64,000 nt of DNA from Gammaproteobacteria bacterium (GTDB taxonomy: Bacteria; Pseudomonadota; Gammaproteobacteria; Steroidobacterales; GCA-2729495). Positions 7,642-16,034 of this stretch are shown here, piece after piece. A program made the position numbers and the translations under genes. The stretch is taken from contig JAJFJS010000100.1 of NCBI GenBank assembly GCA_021773815.1, forward strand, positions 17,415-81,414, read 5' to 3'. Positions within the stretch are counted from its first letter, which is position 1. Every line of letters starts with the position of its first letter. A model generated the notes under the pieces. The model did no database searches, had not been told where the DNA came from, and saw only the letters and a list, made by a program, of their open reading frames with translations.

Positions 7642-8838
7642 CTATTCATCCCGCTCGTCATCGAGTTCCCGGCTGATGCGTCGGTAGGCGTCGCGGAAAC
7701 TGATGCCTTCCTCGAGCACGAGACGATTGGCGCGGCCCGCGGCAAAAATCGATGCGTCGAGATCGATATTGTCGGGAATAAACGCGATGCCGCCGATCAG
7801 GTGCGTCATGATCTCGCAGGAATCGGCCGTCAGGTCAATTGCGCGGAACAGCGGTGGCTTGATGCGCTGCAGGTCGCGCTGGTATCCGGAACCGAGTTTT
7901 GCCGGGATCGCCATGATCTCGACGAGCGTCGCCTGCAGCGTCGCGGTTGCGCCGCGGACGAGTTCGAGGACATCCGGGTTGCGTTTCTGCGGCATGATCG
8001 AAGAGCCCGTCGTCATCGAGTCCGGCAGCGAGACGAATGCGAATTCCTGCGTATAGAACAGCATCAGGTCAGCGGCGAGCCGGCCCAGGTCCTGGACCAG
8101 CAGGCACAGTTCGAAGACGAGGCCTGCCTCGGCCTTACCGCGGGACAACTGCACGGCCGTCACCGGTTCGTGCACGCACTCGAAGCCGAGCGCTTCACTG
8201 GTTGCATCGCGGTCGATCGGCAGGCCGGGCACGCCGTAGCCGGCGGCGCTGCCGAGCGGGTTCTTCGACAGGCGGCGGCGACTCGCCGCAATGCCGGTGG
8301 CGTCGTCCCGCAGCTCCGCGGCAAATCCGCCGGCCCACAGCGGCACCGAACTGGGCATCGCCTGTTGCATGTGCGTGTATCCGGGCAGCGTCGTGTCCGC
8401 CTCGCGTTCGGCCAGTGCATCGAGAGCATCGGCCGTGTCGTCGGCGAGAGTTTCGATCTGGTCCGCGGCGTCGAGCAGGTACAGGCGCAGGGCGGCGAGG
8501 ACCTGGTCGTTGCGCGACCGCCCCAGGTGGATGCGTTTGCCGGCCTCGCCGATCTGGTCCACGAGCCGCGTTTCCAGCGCGGTGTGGACGTCCTCGTCGT
8601 CGAGGCCGATCGACCATTCGCCTTCGGTATGGCCGGCGGCGAGCGCCTCGAGGCCCGTCACGATCGCGTCGAGATCCGCATCGGACAGCAGCGATTGCTG
8701 ATTCAGCATCCGCGCGTGTGCGATCGACGCCCGGACATCGTAGGCGACGAGGCGGGCGTCGAGCCGATGGTCTTCGCCGGCCGTGTACCGCAGGATCCGA
8801 TCGTCGAGCTGCCGACCCTTGTCCCAGAGTCGTTTCAT
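7642..8838 (-). CDS. argH: Argininosuccinate lyase (short, Bacteroidetes-like)
   Basis: 398 residues. Fumarase/aspartase-superfamily signature GSSIMPQKRNPD and GYTHMQQAMPSS are present, as is the charged helix GRSRNDQV. It splits argininosuccinate to arginine and fumarate. From memory, the N-terminus (LWDKGRQLDDRILRYTAGED) and NPLGSAAGYG segment resemble Bacteroidetes ArgH more than the usual gammaproteobacterial enzyme. The protein is 50-60 residues shorter than common ArgH (about 450-465). It stops soon after the FRDAYR helix, so the C-terminal extension is missing, with no sign of a frameshift at the stop. Its ATG overlaps the argB stop by ATGA, showing translational coupling. Confidence 0.92.
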   Translation of the reverse strand: MKRLWDKGRQLDDRILRYTAGEDHRLDARLVAYDVRASIAHARMLNQQSLLSDADLDAIVTGLEALAAGHTEGEWSIGLDDEDVHTALETRLVDQIGEAGKRIHLGRSRNDQVLAALRLYLLDAADQIETLADDTADALDALAEREADTTLPGYTHMQQAMPSSVPLWAGGFAAELRDDATGIAASRRRLSKNPLGSAAGYGVPGLPIDRDATSEALGFECVHEPVTAVQLSRGKAEAGLVFELCLLVQDLGRLAADLMLFYTQEFAFVSLPDSMTTGSSIMPQKRNPDVLELVRGATATLQATLVEIMAIPAKLGSGYQRDLQRIKPPLFRAIDLTADSCEIMTHLIGGIAFIPDNIDLDASIFAAGRANRLVLEEGISFRDAYRRISRELDDERDE

Positions 8839-9776
8839 GGGTTGGTCCCCTGCGCCTGTTCTTCGGGCGAAAGCGTATCGATATTCTGTACGACGAGCGT
8901 GCCGTTGCCTTCGTTCGTGAAGACTTCCAGCAACAGGCTGTCCGACAGTTTAAAGGAAATCACGTGCACGCGACCCACGCCGCCGTTCAGCGCCGACTCG
9001 ATGGCGGTTGCCTTGGGCAGCATGCCGGCGGCGAGGGAGCCGGCCGCACGCAGTTCCTGCAGTCCGCCCAGGTCGATGTACGAGATCAGCGAGCCGGGAT
9101 CTTCACGGTCGGCGAGGATGCCCGGGGCGCCGGTGACCAGCACCAGTTTCTCCGCACCGAGTTCCGCGGCCAGCGCCGCGGCGACCGTATCGGCGTTGAT
9201 ATTGAGCAGCGTGCCGGAGGCATCGGCCGACAGCGGACTGACGACCGGCATGAGTCCGCTGTCGAGCTGCGTGCGCAGTACGTCGCCGGCAACCGAGTCA
9301 ATGTCGCCGACGAAACCGTAGTCGACCGGTCCGGCATCGTGCCCGGCGACGTTGACCGGAGGACGTTTGTGCGCCTTGATCAGGCCCGCGTCGACGCCGC
9401 TGATGCCGACCGCCGGCAGATCGATGTCCCGGCACGCGGCCAGGATCCGCGTGTTGATCTGACCGTTCAATACCATGGCGGCGATGTCCAGCGATTGTTC
9501 GTCGGTGACCCGCCGGCCCTCGATAAATTGCGTCGTGACGCCGAGACTCTTGGCCAGTTCCGTCGATTGCGGGCCACCGCCGTGTACGAGGACGATGCGC
9601 ACGCCGACCTGGTGCAGGATGGCGATCTGCTCGAGCAGTTCACGCGTCGATTCGCGCGTCGCGAAGATCTCGCCGCCGGCCTTGATGACGAACGTCTTGT
9701 GCTTGTACATCCTGATATACGGCGCGGCATGTTTCAGTGCCGCGACAACGATGTCCCGATTGTCATTGTTTTGCAT
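8835..9776 (-). CDS. argB: N-acylglutamate kinase
   Basis: 313 residues of the amino-acid kinase fold. Phosphate-binding FVIKAGGE, the VLVHGGGPQ loop, NINADTVAA and KLVLVTGAPGIL identify N-acetyl(or succinyl)glutamate kinase, the second step of the acyl-ornithine route. There is no fused GNAT acetyltransferase, so it does not supply its own N-acylglutamate. ATG 9776 has an excellent GGGAGG site; the upstream GTG would place that site inside the coding region. Its stop overlaps the argH start. Substrate (acetyl or succinyl) cannot be read from this protein alone. Confidence 0.93.
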   Translation of the reverse strand: MQNNDNRDIVVAALKHAAPYIRMYKHKTFVIKAGGEIFATRESTRELLEQIAILHQVGVRIVLVHGGGPQSTELAKSLGVTTQFIEGRRVTDEQSLDIAAMVLNGQINTRILAACRDIDLPAVGISGVDAGLIKAHKRPPVNVAGHDAGPVDYGFVGDIDSVAGDVLRTQLDSGLMPVVSPLSADASGTLLNINADTVAAALAAELGAEKLVLVTGAPGILADREDPGSLISYIDLGGLQELRAAGSLAAGMLPKATAIESALNGGVGRVHVISFKLSDSLLLEVFTNEGNGTLVVQNIDTLSPEEQAQGTNP

Positions 9777-9798
9777 GATTGTCCTCCCGGGCACGTTG

Positions 9799-10803
9799 CT
9801 ATTTGCCGGCCAGCATCTGATGCAGTACGGCCATCTGCGCGTACATGCGGTTTTGCGCTTCCTGGATCACGACGCTGCGCGGGCCGTCGAGTATCTCGTC
9901 GGTGACGACGACGCCGCGGCGCACCGGCAGGCAGTGCATGAACCGGCAGTCCGGCTGCGTGGATGCAAACCAGGATTCGTCGACGCGCCAGTCGTCGAGT
10001 CCGGCGCGTTGCTCTTCGTCGGCAACGCGATTGCCGTAGTGTCGCGTCGACGACCACGACTTCGCGTAGATGATCTGCGCGCCTTCGAGGGCCGCACCGC
10101 GATCATCGGTTTCGGTGACCGAGCCGCCCGCCGCGGATGCTGCGCTGCGGGCCTTGTCCATGATGACGTCGGGCAGCTCGAAGCCGTCGGGCCGCAATAC
10201 GGTGACATCCATGCCGCGCATCGCGGCCATATGTACGGTCGCCGCGGGTACGGCCAGCGGCAATGCCCGCGGGTGATACGCCCAGCTCAGCACGAATTTG
10301 CCGCCGTTGCGCGGCACCGCAAGGTCGTCCATCGTCTTCCAGTCCGCCAGGCTCTGGCACGGGTGGTTGATCGCCGATTCCATATTGATGACCGGCACAT
10401 GGCACAGCGCGCGCATGCTGTTGAATTCGTTGTCGGCCAGATCATGGTCCAGGCTGCGGCGTTCCGCGAAGGCACGAATGCCGATCGCATCGGCATAGGA
10501 GGCGATGACCGGCACGGCCTCGCGGATATGCTCGGCGGCCATGCCGTCCATGACGATGCCGGGCCGCGTCTCCAACCCGTGGATCGACATGTCCGGTGAA
10601 ATGACGAACGAGCCGCCGCCGAGCCGCACCATCGCGGCCTGAAACGATGCGAGCGTGCGCAGCGACGGGCTCATGAACAGCAGCGCGAGGACCTTGCCCT
10701 CGAGCGCGCGCGGCTCGGGCCGCTTCTGCAGGCGGCCGGCCAGTGCCAGCAGGTCTTCGACCTGTTCTGCGGTCAGCTCGGCCAGATCGTGTAGTTCTTT
10801 CAT
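9799..10803 (-). CDS. argF': N-acyl-L-ornithine carbamoyltransferase, succinylornithine-type specificity residue
   Basis: 334 residues of the aspartate/ornithine transcarbamylase fold: carbamoyl-phosphate site SPSLRT (45-50), MDGMAAEH (85-92) and HCLPVRR near the C-terminus. LETRPGIVMDG and HCLPVRR place it with acetyl/succinyl-ornithine transcarbamylases, not ordinary ArgF. In Xanthomonas AOTCase, Glu92 selects acetylornithine; in Bacteroides SOTCase the equivalent residue is Pro90, and replacing Glu92 by small residues switches preference to succinylornithine. By my alignment this position is Ala90 here, so N-succinylornithine is the predicted substrate. GAGG precedes ATG 10803. The alignment was done by eye. 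Confidence 0.85.
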   Translation of the reverse strand: MKELHDLAELTAEQVEDLLALAGRLQKRPEPRALEGKVLALLFMSPSLRTLASFQAAMVRLGGGSFVISPDMSIHGLETRPGIVMDGMAAEHIREAVPVIASYADAIGIRAFAERRSLDHDLADNEFNSMRALCHVPVINMESAINHPCQSLADWKTMDDLAVPRNGGKFVLSWAYHPRALPLAVPAATVHMAAMRGMDVTVLRPDGFELPDVIMDKARSAASAAGGSVTETDDRGAALEGAQIIYAKSWSSTRHYGNRVADEEQRAGLDDWRVDESWFASTQPDCRFMHCLPVRRGVVVTDEILDGPRSVVIQEAQNRMYAQMAVLHQMLAGK

Positions 10804-10844
10804 TCTCGGGTCCTCGGGTCTAGATGAGATAGCCGTATCGCCGC

Positions 10845-11999
10845 TCAACGGGCGGGCAGGTCGGCAAGGCAATCGATAAGCCTGGTCAGGTGCCGTTCCT
10901 CCGTGATCAGCGGCGGCAACAGGCGGATAACATTCGGGTCGGCGCTCGTGCCGACGAGGATGTCGCGGTCGAGCAATTCATCGCGGACCACGGCGGCCGG
11001 TCGTCGACAGCGCAACCCGACCAGGAATCCCTTGCCCTGAATGCCTTCCACCGGGCCCACGGGGCAGCGCGCTTCGAGATAGCCCGACATGATGCGCACA
11101 TTGCGCATCAGCTGGTCGCGCTCGATGACGTTGATGACGGTTTTGACCAGCGCACAGGCGAGGGGTCCGCCGCCGAACGTGCTGCCGAGATCGCCGTTGC
11201 CCGTCGCCGCCGCGATCGCGCCGGTGCAGATCACCGCGGCGCACGGGAATCCCCCGGCCAGCGACTTGGCCGTCGTCAGGATATCCGGTTTGACGTTGTA
11301 CAGGTTCGTCGCAAACGGCTGGCCACAGCGGCCCATGCCGGTCTGAACTTCGTCGACGATCAGCAATGCGCCGACGGCTGCACATCGGGCGGCGAGGGCA
11401 GCCACGAAGGCAGGATCGAGGTCGTACGCGCCGGCGAGTCCCTGCACGAGTTCGACGATGACGGCCGCCGTTTCGCCCGAGATCTTGCCGTCGACATCGC
11501 CGACCTCGTCCCGGTTGATGAAGTCGACGTCGAACGGTGTATTCGGGAAGCCGTACCATTTGTCACGCGCGCCCCAGGTCACGGCGCCCGCGGCTGCCGT
11601 GCGTCCGTGAAACCCGTGCGTGACAGCCGCAACACGCGTGCGCCCGGTCAGCCGGCAGGCGAGCCGCAGTGCGTTCTCGTTGGCCTCGGCACCGCTGTTG
11701 GCGAAAAACACGTGGTCGAGGCCGTCGGGTGCGAACCCGGCCAGCGCATCGGCCGCTTCGGCGCGCACCTCCATTGCCACCGCGTTGCTCTGGAAGAATA
11801 TCGACTTTGCCTGTTCGTTCAGCGCCCGGAGCATATCGGGATGCCCGTAGCCGAGCGCGGCGACGGCATGTCCGCCGTACAGGTCGATGATCCTCCGCTT
11901 GCCGCATTTCAGGTACACGCCGTCGGCGCCGTCCGGTTCGATCGGCAACTGTCCGTAGACATGTAGCAGGTGGCGTGCTTCGTGTTCGCGTGCGTTCAT
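10845..11999 (-). CDS. argD: N-acylornithine aminotransferase
   Basis: 384 residues, class-III PLP-dependent aminotransferase. Key elements are ANSGAEANENALRLA (cofactor phosphate site), HGFHGRTAAAGAVT, LLIVDEVQTGMGRCG (aspartate to the pyridine nitrogen) and TTAKSLAGG (Schiff-base lysine). It transfers an amino group from glutamate to N-acylglutamate semialdehyde, forming N-acylornithine. It lies four bases downstream of argC and just upstream of argF', consistent with a single transcript. Acetyl versus succinyl substrate is inferred from the neighbouring carbamoyltransferase. Confidence 0.92.
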   Translation of the reverse strand: MNAREHEARHLLHVYGQLPIEPDGADGVYLKCGKRRIIDLYGGHAVAALGYGHPDMLRALNEQAKSIFFQSNAVAMEVRAEAADALAGFAPDGLDHVFFANSGAEANENALRLACRLTGRTRVAAVTHGFHGRTAAAGAVTWGARDKWYGFPNTPFDVDFINRDEVGDVDGKISGETAAVIVELVQGLAGAYDLDPAFVAALAARCAAVGALLIVDEVQTGMGRCGQPFATNLYNVKPDILTTAKSLAGGFPCAAVICTGAIAAATGNGDLGSTFGGGPLACALVKTVINVIERDQLMRNVRIMSGYLEARCPVGPVEGIQGKGFLVGLRCRRPAAVVRDELLDRDILVGTSADPNVIRLLPPLITEERHLTRLIDCLADLPAR

Positions 12000-12003
12000 C
12001 TTG

Positions 12004-13077
12004 TCAGGTCCATGCCAGTGCCGGCGCGGTCAGCCCGGTCGTTTCGTCGAATCCGAGCTTGCGGTTCATCCATTGCACGGCCCCGCCGGCCGCGCCTTTG
12101 ACGAGGTTGTCGATAACGACGAAGACAGCCACCGAACCTGCTTCGACGGCCACGCCGACGTGGCAGTAGTTGCTGCCGACGATGTCCTTGATCCGTGGCG
12201 TCCCGTCGCGAACGGCGACAAACGGCGCGCCCGCGTAGAACCCGTGCAGCGCATCGCGGATCGCGTCAGCCGACTGGTTGTCGGTCAGCGTGGCCTGCAT
12301 CGTCAGGTGAATGCCGCGCGCAAACGGTCCGGAGTGCGGCACGAAATGCAGCGCCGGGGTGCGCCCCGTGATTGCCTGACAGATGCCGCTGACCTCCGGC
12401 GCGTGTCGATGTGTCAGCGGTTTATACGCAAACAGGTTCGACTGGCGTTCCGGGTGGTGTGTGCCGGCGGCCGGTGTGCGGCCGGATCCGGTGCTGCCGG
12501 TGATGCCGACGGCGAACAGGTCGGGCTCGGTCAGTCCGAGTTTCATCAGCGGCACGGCGGCGATCAGCAGCGCCGTCGCGAAACAGCCGGGATGGCCGAT
12601 ATGCGGCTTGTCGGTGGCGGCCAGGTGCTCCGGCACGGCACTGGCGAACCGATCGAGCAAATGCGGCGCACCATGCGGTTGACCGTATACGGCGCTATAG
12701 GCCTCGGCCGTCGGATAACGAAAATCTGCCGAGACGTCGACGACCGTCAGTTTGCGGCCGGCCGCGTCGGCCCGGGTGATGAATTCCGCGACCAACGCCG
12801 CACTCGCGCCGTGGGGCGCGGCCGAAAACAGTGCCCATTGATCGTGACCCTGACGATGGCCTGCGTCGAGCATCGTCAGCAGTTCCGTCCTGGTCGCGAA
12901 AGTTCGACCGTCGAGCGCGCCCTGCAATTGCGGGAAGGTGTCGCCGATCGGCGCGCCGGCCCGGCTCTCGGACATCACACCGACGATGTCGAGTTGCGGA
13001 TGGCCGACGAGCAGACGCAGCAGTTCGCCGGCCACGTAGCCGGTGCCGCCGAGTACGATGGTGGGTATGCCGCTCAT
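12004..13077 (-). CDS. argC: N-acyl-gamma-glutamyl-phosphate reductase
   Basis: 357 residues. Rossmann motif IVLGGTGYVAGELLRLL at the N-terminus, catalytic cysteine in GHPGCFATALL, and ITGSTGSGRTP and HHPERQ loops of the ArgC family. It reduces N-acylglutamyl-phosphate to the semialdehyde with NADPH. The start at 13077 overlaps the stop of the upstream P-loop gene (ATGA), so the two are translationally coupled. Length is slightly above the 310-345 typical range. Confidence 0.93.
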   Translation of the reverse strand: MSGIPTIVLGGTGYVAGELLRLLVGHPQLDIVGVMSESRAGAPIGDTFPQLQGALDGRTFATRTELLTMLDAGHRQGHDQWALFSAAPHGASAALVAEFITRADAAGRKLTVVDVSADFRYPTAEAYSAVYGQPHGAPHLLDRFASAVPEHLAATDKPHIGHPGCFATALLIAAVPLMKLGLTEPDLFAVGITGSTGSGRTPAAGTHHPERQSNLFAYKPLTHRHAPEVSGICQAITGRTPALHFVPHSGPFARGIHLTMQATLTDNQSADAIRDALHGFYAGAPFVAVRDGTPRIKDIVGSNYCHVGVAVEAGSVAVFVVIDNLVKGAAGGAVQWMNRKLGFDETTGLTAPALAWT

Positions 13078-14147
13078 GATGTGGTGTCGTCCTTCATGCC
13101 GTTCAGATCGATAATGCCCGCGACGGCGTCGCCCAGGTCCGCGCCGTGCGTGATCGCATTGAAGGCCGGTATGCCGAGTCGGTCCCGGACCAGATTCGTG
13201 CCGACGAGGTTGTCCGTCGCCGGGCCGGTCACGACATCCGGGCGCAGCCCGAATTCATCGTGCAGCAGCCGGACGCCGCCCCAGGCCGCGACCGGATCGT
13301 TCGCGCACAGCACGAGACAGGTAATCGTCGCCCTGATGCCTTCATCCTTGAGAATCGCCTCGACACCATAGGCGCCGAGCAGCCCGTCGCCGAGTTCGAA
13401 GACGATCACATCGGGGCGGTCGGCCGCCAGTCTCGTCAGCATCATGCGCGTGACGGGCGGGCCGTTTTCTTCCGTCGTCGTAATGACCCCGTAATCCGTA
13501 AAGATCGATGTATTGCGCGCGCCAGCATCTTCCATCGCGAGAATATCCCGGCGCAACGACACGCCGGTCGCCTTGAAGGCATCGACGGTGTGACCGTGAT
13601 GCCTGAGTCGGCTGATGATCGCGCTGGCGGCCGCAGTCTTGCCGGAATCCATGCTCGTGCCGGCGAGCACGACGATGGGGATGGCGCCGGTATCGACCAC
13701 CATGTTCGGCTCCAGTCTGTCGATGCCGGCCCGTGCCGGCACGCCGATGCGTTCGCCGAGGTACGGGAATTCGAGCACGGTGCCGAGCACCTCGGCATCG
13801 AACGGCGGCCCGAAGTTGGCGTTGATCGAGTCGCAGATGCCGAGCACGCCACCGATATTCAGGACCTGGATCGTATCGCCGGTCGCGAGTTGTTCCGGCA
13901 GGTGCCCGGAGTAGCCGAACAGCGCCTTGCGGTGGCCCAGCGCCCCGACGATGATGTCGCCGCGGCTGACCTTGGCCATGCGTCCGCTCGTCAGTTCGAG
14001 CGTGTTATAGGTGCTCTTGCTGTTCAGGATCCTGACGGCCAGCAGCACGCCTTCCTCGCACAGGATGTCGGTACTGACCTGCAGCTTGCGCTTGAGGCCC
14101 CGGTGCTGGGCGACCGATGCAATCTTGTCGGCGATGACGGTTTTCAT
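13074..14147 (-). CDS. Uncharacterised SIMIBI-type P-loop protein embedded in the arginine operon
   Basis: 357 residues. An N-terminal domain (about 1-150), rich in Gly and beta-strand patterns, precedes a nucleotide-binding domain. The Walker A loop GTSMDSGKT (163-171) has the dethiobiotin-synthetase/DUF1611-style GT-x4-GKT pattern, followed by FKATGVSLRRDI and VIVFELGDGLLG. It is not a GNAT, not ArgJ and not an M20 deacylase. ATGA overlaps couple it to argG upstream and argC downstream, so it should serve arginine synthesis. It resembles in layout the DUF1611 family, which includes the D-glutamate N-acetyltransferase DgcN; the resemblance is distant and by eye. A role as the missing N-acylglutamate synthase or as a regulator is speculative. 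Confidence 0.7.
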   Translation of the reverse strand: MKTVIADKIASVAQHRGLKRKLQVSTDILCEEGVLLAVRILNSKSTYNTLELTSGRMAKVSRGDIIVGALGHRKALFGYSGHLPEQLATGDTIQVLNIGGVLGICDSINANFGPPFDAEVLGTVLEFPYLGERIGVPARAGIDRLEPNMVVDTGAIPIVVLAGTSMDSGKTAAASAIISRLRHHGHTVDAFKATGVSLRRDILAMEDAGARNTSIFTDYGVITTTEENGPPVTRMMLTRLAADRPDVIVFELGDGLLGAYGVEAILKDEGIRATITCLVLCANDPVAAWGGVRLLHDEFGLRPDVVTGPATDNLVGTNLVRDRLGIPAFNAITHGADLGDAVAGIIDLNGMKDDTTS

Positions 14148-15382
14148 GGCTGTTCATCCGTCCCGGCGGCGGCCCGGGTTTGCAGCATGCCGGTCAATGA
14201 CAGGATCTTCGAGTAGCCGAGCGCGTCGGCTGCCGTCCATTCGCCGGCAGACTCGCCGTACACACCCTTCGTTGCGGCCATCAGCGAGTGTTTCGACGTG
14301 ACGCCCTCGATGAAAATACTGCCGGTGCGGAACTGCACGTGGACATCGCCCGTGACAAATCGCTGTGACGATGCGAGCAGCGCCTCGATGTCGCGGCAGG
14401 CCGCGTCGAGTTGCTTGCCTTCGTGCACAAAGTCGCCGTAGCTGGCGGCGACCGTGTCCTTGATACGCAATTGCAGCGCGCTCAGCGTCAGTTTTTCGAG
14501 TTCCCGGTGGGCCGTCAACAACACGTCCGCGGCCGGCGCCTCGAACGCGACCCGGCCCTTCGTGCCCAGCACGGTATCGCCGACATGGATGCCACGTCCG
14601 ATGCCGAACGGTCCGGCCAGCGCTTCGAGCCGTTCGATCAATGCGACCGGGTTCAGCGGCGCGCCGTCGAGCCGCACCGGAATGCCCTGGTCGAAGCCGA
14701 CGACATGCGTTTCGGCCGGCCGCGGGTGCGCCAGCGCATCGGGTGACAATACCCACGCTTCTTCGGGGATCGACCCGCGCGAGTTGAGCGTCTCCCGTCC
14801 GCCGATCGACACGCCCCACAGGCCACGATTGATGGAATAGGCCGTGCCTTTCGCCGGCACCGGAAAGCCATGCCGTTCGAGATACGCGATCTGTTCGGGG
14901 CGCACGAACGCCTGATCGCGGACGGGAGCGAGCACCTCAAGCGCGGGATTGATCGTGCGCAGCGCGACCTCGAACCGGACCTGGTCGTTGCCCGCGGCCG
15001 TGCAGCCGTGCGCGACGGTGTCGCTGCCGCGCTCGGTGGCAATCTCCGCCAGCAATTGCGCCTGGATGCCGCGTTCGGCACCGACGCACAGCGGGTACAG
15101 GTGGCCGCGTCGGACATTGCCGGCGATCAGAAAGCGGATGACCCGGTCGAAGAAGATCTGTCGGGCTTCGACGAGCACGTGCTCGCGTGCGCCGAGCGCG
15201 AGCGCCCGTTGCTCGAGATTTTTCGCCGCGGCGTCATCGAGTCCGCCGGTGTTGATACAGACGGTCACGACCGGGCGGTCGTAGGTTTCTTTCAGCCACG
15301 GTACGCAGAACGAGGTATCGAGCCCGCCGGAGAACGCCAGGATGATTGGTGATGCCGAGGATGATGCAGAAGATGTCGTCAT
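14144..15382 (-). CDS. argG: Argininosuccinate synthase (Bacteroidetes-like)
   Basis: 412 residues, N-type ATP pyrophosphatase. PP-loop AFSGGLDTSFC, HGCTAAGNDQVRFE and YSINRGLWGVSIGGRE mark the citrulline/aspartate/ATP sites. It joins citrulline (or an acylcitrulline-derived product) and aspartate to argininosuccinate. SFCVPWLKE and the AGNVRRGHLYPL segment recall Bacteroidetes ArgG rather than the enteric form. It is the first enzyme gene after argR, 23 bases downstream. Its TGA overlaps the start of the P-loop gene. Confidence 0.94.
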   Translation of the reverse strand: MTTSSASSSASPIILAFSGGLDTSFCVPWLKETYDRPVVTVCINTGGLDDAAAKNLEQRALALGAREHVLVEARQIFFDRVIRFLIAGNVRRGHLYPLCVGAERGIQAQLLAEIATERGSDTVAHGCTAAGNDQVRFEVALRTINPALEVLAPVRDQAFVRPEQIAYLERHGFPVPAKGTAYSINRGLWGVSIGGRETLNSRGSIPEEAWVLSPDALAHPRPAETHVVGFDQGIPVRLDGAPLNPVALIERLEALAGPFGIGRGIHVGDTVLGTKGRVAFEAPAADVLLTAHRELEKLTLSALQLRIKDTVAASYGDFVHEGKQLDAACRDIEALLASSQRFVTGDVHVQFRTGSIFIEGVTSKHSLMAATKGVYGESAGEWTAADALGYSKILSLTGMLQTRAAAGTDEQP

Positions 15383-15405
15383 GATGTAGAAAGCCGGTTC
15401 GAGGT

Positions 15406-15861
15406 TCAGGAATGGGTGTGTTCTCGCAATCGCGTGATGAGTCGTCGTTGTTCGCTGCCGCTGCCGGTGGCGACGAAAATCGTGTCGTCGCCCGAGACCG
15501 TACCGATGATCTCGGACCAGCCCGCACGGTCCAGGCAGACGGCGACGCGCTGTGCGGCGCCGATTGCGGTCTTGATGACGGTCAGGTTGGTCCCGGCCGC
15601 CTGGATATCGCGGATGAACTCGCCGAAGGCCGGCTGGTCCGTCCCGTCGTCCGCGGCGTCGGCTTCGGGCGGGGCATAGCCCTGCTCGAGTTTGGCGACG
15701 CCGAGTTGGCGCAGGTCCCGGCTGACGCTGGATTGCGTCGCGTCGATACCCTTCTGCCGCAGCAGTTCGACGAGCACGGTCTGGCGTCCCACGGGTCGTT
15801 CTCGCAGGATCTCCAGGATCGCGGCCCGGCGTATATCGCGCAGTTCGGTCTCAGCAGGCAT
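15406..15861 (-). CDS. argR: Arginine repressor
   Basis: 151 residues. An N-terminal winged helix with TQSSVSRDLRQLGVAKLEQG (the ArgR recognition helix SSVSRDL) is followed by a C-terminal oligomerisation/arginine-binding domain with SEIIGTVSGDDTIFV, containing the GDD-T arginine-contact loop. It represses arginine genes when arginine is plentiful. Being the first gene of the operon suggests autoregulation together with argG-argH. ATG 15861 gives the usual short N-terminus; in-frame extensions run into the AT-rich promoter region. Confidence 0.94.
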   Translation of the reverse strand: MPAETELRDIRRAAILEILRERPVGRQTVLVELLRQKGIDATQSSVSRDLRQLGVAKLEQGYAPPEADAADDGTDQPAFGEFIRDIQAAGTNLTVIKTAIGAAQRVAVCLDRAGWSEIIGTVSGDDTIFVATGSGSEQRRLITRLREHTHS

Positions 15862-15905
15862 TTCATTAAATGTGCATAAAATAAAAACGATGCGCATAAT
15901 ATCAG
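15862..15905 (-). promoter_or_regulatory. Candidate ArgR operator/promoter region of the arginine operon
   Basis: The bases just upstream of argR are strikingly AT-rich for this genome. They contain TGTGCAT (15871-15877) and ATGCGCA about 12 bases further on, an imperfect inverted repeat around AAAATAAAAACG. Sequences such as TGCATAAAA resemble known ARG boxes, which are 18-bp imperfect palindromes in AT-rich DNA. No clean consensus box was found, so the call is tentative. Confidence 0.4.
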
Positions 15906-16034
15906 TTCGTCCGGCGAAGTCAACCGCCGTGTTCACGCTGCCCGCGCCGCCCGCCGATCTTGCCGGCAGTCCGGATGGAAACGTTGGGAGTTCGGGTACA
16001 CTCCGCGCTCGTGGCAACGAACGGATATACCACC

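Noticed and set aside
7258..9321. 687-residue plus-strand frame spanning polA, lptM, argH and argB
   Set aside because: It is antisense to four conserved genes and low in complexity.
13074..14147. Assigning the P-loop arginine-operon protein outright as DgcN (DUF1611)
   Set aside because: The N-terminal sequence and the loop (GTSMDSGKT versus GTDCSVGK-type) differ too much to assign without a profile search; kept as unknown with a distant resemblance.
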